From Roseibium aggregatum IAM 12614 (lineage in GTDB: Bacteria; Pseudomonadota; Alphaproteobacteria; Rhizobiales; Stappiaceae): a stretch of DNA of 40,829 bases. The stretch covers positions 405,001-445,829 of the forward strand of contig NZ_AAUW01000002.1 in assembly GCF_000168975.1 (NCBI RefSeq), in the 5' to 3' direction. Under the pieces are notes generated by a model. That model was not told the DNA's origin and searched no databases. It saw only the letters and a list, made by a program, of their open reading frames with translations. The translations under genes were made by a program, and so were the position numbers. This document shows, one piece after another, positions 36,359 through 40,829 of this stretch; positions within the stretch are counted from its first letter, which is position 1; every line of letters begins with the position of its first letter.

Positions 36359-37558
36359 ATGATCAGTATGGCGGAAATTGACGGCGTCGAAGACTGGTTG
36401 ATCGACCAGTCTCTTGGTTCGCCCGATCTGGGGTCCATGTTCGGCCAGATGTGCGAGCGCCTGCGCGTCTGCGAGGTGCCGGTGGACCGCGCGATGATCG
36501 GCTGGTCGACCCTGCACCCATTGATCGAGGCAGAGACTGCGATCTGGGAAAACGGCTCCGAAATCTACCGCGAACAGATTGCCCACAACGCCGAGGAATC
36601 CGACGAGTGGCTGCAAAGCCCTGTCCGCGCAGTGCTGGTCAATCAGGAGCCGGTCCTGCGGCGCCGGCTCGCGAATGCAAATTCTGCGCTTGAATTCCCG
36701 CTCCTCGTGCGTCTGAAGGAAAGCGGGTACACCGACTACATCGTGATCACCACGGAATTCGACCTGCCGACCATCAAGGACCCTATCTCCGCCTCCGGCA
36801 TCGTGATCAGCTGGGCAACGCGGGAAACGGAGGGCTTTTCGGACGAGGCCCTGACCGCGATCCGCTACATTCAAAAACGCTTTGCCCTGGCTGCCCGCGC
36901 CACCATCCAGGGTCAGATCAACCAGACAATCGCCGAAACCTATCTCGGCAAGATCGCCGGCAACAAGGTGCTGAGCGGCCAGATCCGTCATGGCGACGGG
37001 CAGACCGTCGATGCGGTGATCTATTTCAGCGACATGCGCAACTCGACCGCCATTGCCGAACTGCTGGGTCCGGATGCCTACCTGTCGTTCCTGAACACCT
37101 ATTTCGACGCAACAGCCGGCGCGATCCTGGCAAGGGGCGGCGAAGTGCTCGACTTTATCGGCGATGCCGTTCTGGGCGTTTTTCCCATCGGACCGCAAAG
37201 TCTGGACAAGGCCGTCGCGCAGGCGCTATCGGCTGCCGACGAAAGCCGGATCCGTCTGAAGAAGATCAACGCAGATCCGGGGCTGCCGCATGTTCTGAAG
37301 GCGGGCATAGCCCTGTCCGTCGGGTCTGTCATGTTCGGCAACATCGGTGTTCCGCACCGGCTCACCTTCTCGGTGATCGGCCAGACCGTGCACGCTGCCG
37401 CCCGGATCGAAAGCCTCACCAAGACCGTCGGAGCCGACGTGTTGATGACCGAAGACGTCGCCCGATTCGCCTGCGAAAGATCGAAACCGGCCGGCTCGTT
37501 CGACCTCAACGGCTTCACCGATCCCCAACCCCTGTTTACCCTGGACCCGCTTTCCTGA
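36359..37558 (+). CDS. class III adenylate/guanylate cyclase domain protein with atypical substrate residues
   Basis: Cytoplasmic protein of 399 residues. The N-terminal 200 residues form a sensor-like region of unknown fold with a QNQTIAETYLG-like linker before the catalytic domain. The cyclase domain covers about 215-375. Both metal Asps are present: D225 (YFSDMRNST) and D269 (FIGDAVLGVF). The transition-state Arg is R349 (VHAAARIE). However, the purine-selecting Lys is Asp (D265, EVLDFIG) and the ribose-orienting Asn is His (H345, where VN is usual). So ATP use cannot be assumed; it may make another cyclic nucleotide, be weak, or be regulatory. It is a separate gene 60 bases after the GT39 gene. 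Confidence 0.88.
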   Translation: MISMAEIDGVEDWLIDQSLGSPDLGSMFGQMCERLRVCEVPVDRAMIGWSTLHPLIEAETAIWENGSEIYREQIAHNAEESDEWLQSPVRAVLVNQEPVLRRRLANANSALEFPLLVRLKESGYTDYIVITTEFDLPTIKDPISASGIVISWATRETEGFSDEALTAIRYIQKRFALAARATIQGQINQTIAETYLGKIAGNKVLSGQIRHGDGQTVDAVIYFSDMRNSTAIAELLGPDAYLSFLNTYFDATAGAILARGGEVLDFIGDAVLGVFPIGPQSLDKAVAQALSAADESRIRLKKINADPGLPHVLKAGIALSVGSVMFGNIGVPHRLTFSVIGQTVHAAARIESLTKTVGADVLMTEDVARFACERSKPAGSFDLNGFTDPQPLFTLDPLS

Positions 37559-37610
37559 GACGTCCCCTCCTGCGGCTATTTTTCCATTCCCTCGACAAGC
37601 AAAGACCGAC

Positions 37611-38405
37611 ATGACCGATTTACGTCCCGACGCCCCTTCCCATCTGCCCTTCAGAGACCAGGCCGCCACCGGCCCAGACGAAGGGGCGCCGGTCGTGCTG
37701 CTTCATGGTTTCGGCGGCGACCGGCAGACCTGGCTCAACATCCAGGCCGCGCTGGCCTCCAGGAAACGCTCCATTGCGTTCGATCTGCCGGGGCACGGCG
37801 AGGCCCTCGACTGGCCGCGGGTCGGCAACGCGGGCGTTTCCGCAAAAGCGGTCGGCCAGTCTCTGGAGGCGCTTGGGCTGACGAAGGTTCACCTCGTCGG
37901 TCATTCCATGGGCGGTGCGGTCGCCGCGCTGATTGCCCTGCGCAATCCGGATCTGGTCGCCAGCCTTACCCTGCTCGCACCGGGCGGGTTCGGTTCTGAG
38001 ATCAACCACCGCCTGCTGCGCCGCTATGCGGCCGCAACGGATGCTGAAACAATGGAAACCCTGCTGGAACAATTCTTCGGCTGGGAGTTCAAATTGCCGA
38101 AGTTCCTTGCCAGAACGGCAGCCGAAAGCCGGGCACGCCCGGGAGCGGCGGCAACACTGGAGGCAATCGCGGACGAGATCATCGACGGCAGCGTGCAAAA
38201 GACCCTGCCGCGCGACGAGCTGGCAGAGCTGCCCATGCCGATCAAGGTTCTCTGGGGCACACAGGACCGCGTCCTGCCGACGCGCCAGGCCCACAAGCTG
38301 CCGGGCGTCGTTGCCACGCACATCTTCGAGCGAACCGGCCACATGTTGCATCTGGAACTGCCCAAGGAAGTGACGCGGCTCATCCTCCAGAATGCTGGAT
38401 GCTGA
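37611..38405 (+). CDS. alpha/beta hydrolase (acetoin dehydrogenase E2-associated type)
   Basis: Serine hydrolase fold of 264 residues. The oxyanion motif is LLHGFGGDRQTW, the nucleophile elbow GHSMGG, the acid Asp in LWGTQDRVLPT and the base His in RTGHMLHLELP; the triad is complete. This branch resembles the hydrolase domain appended to some E2-like proteins, but no lipoyl domain is seen. It follows the cyclase gene after 52 bases, so a shared transcript is possible. The substrate is unknown. Confidence 0.87.
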   Translation: MTDLRPDAPSHLPFRDQAATGPDEGAPVVLLHGFGGDRQTWLNIQAALASRKRSIAFDLPGHGEALDWPRVGNAGVSAKAVGQSLEALGLTKVHLVGHSMGGAVAALIALRNPDLVASLTLLAPGGFGSEINHRLLRRYAAATDAETMETLLEQFFGWEFKLPKFLARTAAESRARPGAAATLEAIADEIIDGSVQKTLPRDELAELPMPIKVLWGTQDRVLPTRQAHKLPGVVATHIFERTGHMLHLELPKEVTRLILQNAGC

Positions 38406-38533
38406 GCCCACCTTCATTTGGCTTCCAGAAATTTTCGCCCTGATCTGGTCCCCCGGCGCGGTTTGGGATAGGTAGCAGGCCGAAACCCGGCCAGCCTGTC
38501 GCCGGGCCAGTTTGAACCGAGCCCGGAGCGCGC

Positions 38534-39496
38534 ATGTCAGCCGAATTGTCCTCAGCCAACGATGTCATCGTCACGGCGGTGTCGGGCTATGAGCCGAAAC
38601 ACATGGTTGCCTGGTACAACTCCCTGAAGGCAACCGGATATCGCGGCCGCACGGTCGCCGTGGCCTATGACGTAAGTGAAGGCCTTGTGGACTACATGAA
38701 GCACATGGGCTCGCTCGTGATCACCTTCAATCATGATCCCGGCAGGAAGCGCTATTCCTATTCGCAGCTTCAGGAAGAAATCGCCGATCATTCCGATGGC
38801 GGCAAGCTCTACACCGACCGACGCTGGACCTGGAACAAGCGCATCCTGCGTTTCAAGGACAAGATCTACGACCGGCGTTTCTTCCACGCCAGCCATCTGG
38901 TGAAACAGCATCTCGATGCGCTTGGTGAGCCTGTGCGCTTCGTCGCCTTTTCAGATGCCCGGGACGTTGTGTTCCAGTCAGATCCGTTCGCCTGGATGGA
39001 AGACAATCTTGCTCCGGGCAAGGATCTGCTGATCGGCGAGGAAAGTATCACCCATGAAGACCCCTGGAACCGCCGGAACGTCCTGAAAACCTATGGCCGT
39101 CACGCCTATGACCGCGTGGCCAAGGTTCCCGTATGCTGCGCCGGCTATTTCGCGGGCCGCTATGAGGCCATGATGGATTTCATGCTGGCCGTCTATTATT
39201 TCGACCAGACGAAACGCAGCGGCGACCAGGCCGCCTTCAACCAGCTCCTGACCTTTTGCGGCTGGAAGGAAAAGGCCGAAAAGGTGAACTGGCAGGTTCC
39301 CTGGCTGCTGCATGCTGTCAGTGCGAACGTCGGTCCGGACGCACCGGGGTTCTGCATGCCGAGGGAAACTGCACCGGTGTTCGAGGACGGGCTGGTCAAA
39401 ACCTTCGACAGGCAGCCCTATGCGATCGTCCACCAGTACGACCGCAATAAGGACATGACCGCTCATTTCCTGGAGAAATTCGGCAAGGTCGAATAA
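38534..39496 (+). CDS. GT-A-like putative glycosyltransferase, family unassigned
   Basis: A soluble protein of 320 residues with no signal peptide. The N-terminal part (VIVTAVSGYEPKHMVAWYNSL) looks like the start of a nucleotide-sugar Rossmann fold. The core motif FSDARDVVFQSDPF (D141, D144, D150) resembles the metal-binding DXD region of GT-A enzymes. Later Cys and aromatic motifs, PVCCAGYFAGRY and SGDQAAFNQLL, are typical of proteins loosely annotated as nucleotide-diphospho-sugar transferases. I do not recognise a named family. It stands between a hydrolase and, convergently, an oxidoreductase, with a stem-loop downstream. The role could be modification of a surface polysaccharide or a protein. 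Confidence 0.75.
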   Translation: MSAELSSANDVIVTAVSGYEPKHMVAWYNSLKATGYRGRTVAVAYDVSEGLVDYMKHMGSLVITFNHDPGRKRYSYSQLQEEIADHSDGGKLYTDRRWTWNKRILRFKDKIYDRRFFHASHLVKQHLDALGEPVRFVAFSDARDVVFQSDPFAWMEDNLAPGKDLLIGEESITHEDPWNRRNVLKTYGRHAYDRVAKVPVCCAGYFAGRYEAMMDFMLAVYYFDQTKRSGDQAAFNQLLTFCGWKEKAEKVNWQVPWLLHAVSANVGPDAPGFCMPRETAPVFEDGLVKTFDRQPYAIVHQYDRNKDMTAHFLEKFGKVE

Positions 39497-39511
39497 CCGC
39501 GTGCACCGACT

Positions 39512-39545
39512 GCGGGCATTCGAAGCACTTTGCCCGAATGCCTGC
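39512..39545. terminator. stem-loop between convergent genes
   Basis: GCGGGCATTCG (39512-39522) pairs with CGAATGCCTGC (39535-39545), 11 pairs with one G-U, around a 12-base loop. It sits between the GT-A-like gene and the oxidoreductase gene. There is no U tract, but the position suits a shared terminator. Confidence 0.5.
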
Positions 39546-39576
39546 CGGCCTCACTCACTTCAAGAGAACCTTTTGC

Positions 39577-40761
39577 TCAGGCTTCCGGCAGCAGATCGTC
39601 GCGCCAGGGTTCGCCGATCACCCGGCGGGCCATCATGTGCGAGCGCGGCGAGTTGATGCTGTCGACGGCAATCAGCCGGCCGTCCTGCAGATAGGCTACA
39701 TAGAACTTGTTGTCCTCGGTCGAGCCGACGACGCGGACATCGTCGTAGCCTTCCGACAGACCGGCGATCTGCAGCTTGATCTCATACTGATCGGACCAGA
39801 ACCACGGCAGCGGATCGTAGTCGACCTCCTGCCCCAGAAGAGCCTGGGCGACCGCCTTGGCCTGATCAATGGCATTCTGGACGCTTTCCATGCGCACCGA
39901 GCGCTGGTAGCGATTGGAATAAAAGCGCGTGCAGTCGCCAGCGGCATAAATGTCCGGGTCGCTGGTCTGGCCGCAGCCATCCACCAGGATCCCGTTGTCG
40001 ACCTCCAGGCCCGCCTCGGCGGCAAGGTGGTCGTTGGGCTCGGCACCGACGGCAACCAGCACCAGCCCGGCCGGAACCGTCTCACCTGTCGACAGCCTGA
40101 CGCCGGTGACGCTGTCACCGCCCTCGATGGCCTCGATGCCCGTGTTGAGACGCAGATCGACCCCGCGGGCCTTGTGCAGGCTGCAGAAGTAGTCGGAGAC
40201 GGGCTGGCTGACCACGCGTTTCATCGGACGGTCCTGCGCCTCGATGACCGTGACCGACTTGCCGAGGGTCTTGGCGACAGCAGCAACTTCCAGGCCGATG
40301 TAGCCTGCACCGATGATGGCAACCTGACCGGTCTTCTCAAGAACCTCCCGGATCGTGTTGACATCGGCAATCGAGCGCAAGGTGACCACGCCCTTCTTGT
40401 CGGCCCCGTCCAGCTTCAGCAGCCGGGCATTGGTGCCCGTTGCCAGAACCAGCTTGCCATAGGGCAGCGTGTCTCCGTTGGCCAGGGTCAGCCGCTTGGC
40501 ACCCCGGTCGATGGCAACGACCCTGGTATTGGGAATATGGTCGATGTTGTTGGTCGTGAAGAAAGCTGGCGGGCGCAACCACAGACCTTCTGCGCCGATC
40601 TCGCCGGCCAGATACCTCTTGGAAAGGGGCGGGCGCTGATACGGAGGATGCGGTTCGTCGCCGATCAGCCGCAGCGGGCCTTCAAATCCACCCTGGCGCA
40701 GGGATTGGGCGACCTGGGCTCCGGCTTGTCCTGCTCCGATGATGACGATGTCTTCCTGCAT
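39577..40761 (-). CDS. NAD(P)/FAD-dependent ferredoxin (rubredoxin) reductase-like protein
   Basis: Flavoprotein of 394 residues in the putidaredoxin-reductase (CamA) branch, which passes electrons from NAD(P)H to a small iron-sulfur protein. FAD motif: IIGAGQAGAQVAQSL at the N-terminus. Next come PPYQRPPLSKRYLAGE, the NAD motif IIGAGYIGLEVAAVAKTLGK near the middle, and the second FAD motif DPDIYAAGDCTRF. The C-terminal reductase domain has PWFWSDQYEIKLQIAG, conserved in this branch. No ferredoxin, P450 or dioxygenase gene is in view, so the partner is unknown. Its upstream region runs off the right edge. Confidence 0.92.
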   Translation of the reverse strand: MQEDIVIIGAGQAGAQVAQSLRQGGFEGPLRLIGDEPHPPYQRPPLSKRYLAGEIGAEGLWLRPPAFFTTNNIDHIPNTRVVAIDRGAKRLTLANGDTLPYGKLVLATGTNARLLKLDGADKKGVVTLRSIADVNTIREVLEKTGQVAIIGAGYIGLEVAAVAKTLGKSVTVIEAQDRPMKRVVSQPVSDYFCSLHKARGVDLRLNTGIEAIEGGDSVTGVRLSTGETVPAGLVLVAVGAEPNDHLAAEAGLEVDNGILVDGCGQTSDPDIYAAGDCTRFYSNRYQRSVRMESVQNAIDQAKAVAQALLGQEVDYDPLPWFWSDQYEIKLQIAGLSEGYDDVRVVGSTEDNKFYVAYLQDGRLIAVDSINSPRSHMMARRVIGEPWRDDLLPEA

Positions 40762-40829
40762 TCAGCTTCGCCCTCTTTGCGCTTGGCCGGTCTGGCGGAG
40801 TGCATGCCGACCGTTTGTTTGTGTGCATG

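Overview
The window looks like a GC-rich (roughly 60%) alphaproteobacterial chromosome, most likely a Hyphomicrobiales member of the Stappia/Roseibium (Labrenzia) type. The reasons are the order lysC-ptsP-prfA-prmC-DUF4167-clpB, ubiG divergent from lysC, the run comF-grxC-nitrilase-DUF1178, a GAF-domain PtsP of the nitrogen PTS, an HWE-kinase bacteriophytochrome, a phasin, and an EcfG-type stress promoter. The taxon is inferred from gene content and order only. No tRNA, rRNA, CRISPR array, prophage or insertion sequence was seen. Most of the window is core genome; the less ordinary parts are the RND operon, the phytochrome operon, the glycosyltransferase cassette and the last few genes.

Layout. 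1-1660: 3' part of a secreted M23 peptidoglycan peptidase (+). 1890-6350: minus-strand operon of a DUF2892 membrane protein, RND adaptor and RND pump, with a candidate thiol/sulfide-repressor operator in front. 6576-16075: minus-strand housekeeping run lysC, ptsP, prfA, prmC, DUF4167, clpB. 16270-17726: ubiG and an alpha/beta hydrolase (+). 17959-18507: a phasin behind an FNR/FixK-like box. 18672-22266: minus-strand light-sensing operon of a single-domain response regulator, a heme oxygenase broken by an in-frame amber codon, and a bacteriophytochrome HWE kinase with a C-terminal receiver, preceded by a good match to the general-stress (EcfG) promoter. 22431-25873: Crp/Fnr regulator, DUF1178 protein, nitrilase-like amidase, glutaredoxin and ComF (-). 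26088-26981: methyltransferase (+). 27005-30153: Flp pilin, MutT, ArgJ and parvulin isomerase (-). 30423-36298: secA, then a GtrB-GtrA-GT39 glycosylation cassette (+). 36359-39496: class III cyclase-like protein, alpha/beta hydrolase and an unassigned GT-A-like protein (+). 39577-40761: FAD-dependent ferredoxin-reductase-like enzyme (-).

How the genes work together. PrmC methylates the GGQ glutamine of the adjacent PrfA. ClpB and the parvulin serve protein quality control, and SecA feeds the periplasm where the parvulin acts. The response regulator, heme oxygenase and phytochrome form a self-contained red-light module: the oxygenase would make the biliverdin chromophore and the HWE kinase would signal to receivers. 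With the EcfG-type promoter this suggests light input to the general stress response. The stop codon in the oxygenase makes it uncertain whether the module still makes its own chromophore. This module is the best candidate for an unusual system in the window.
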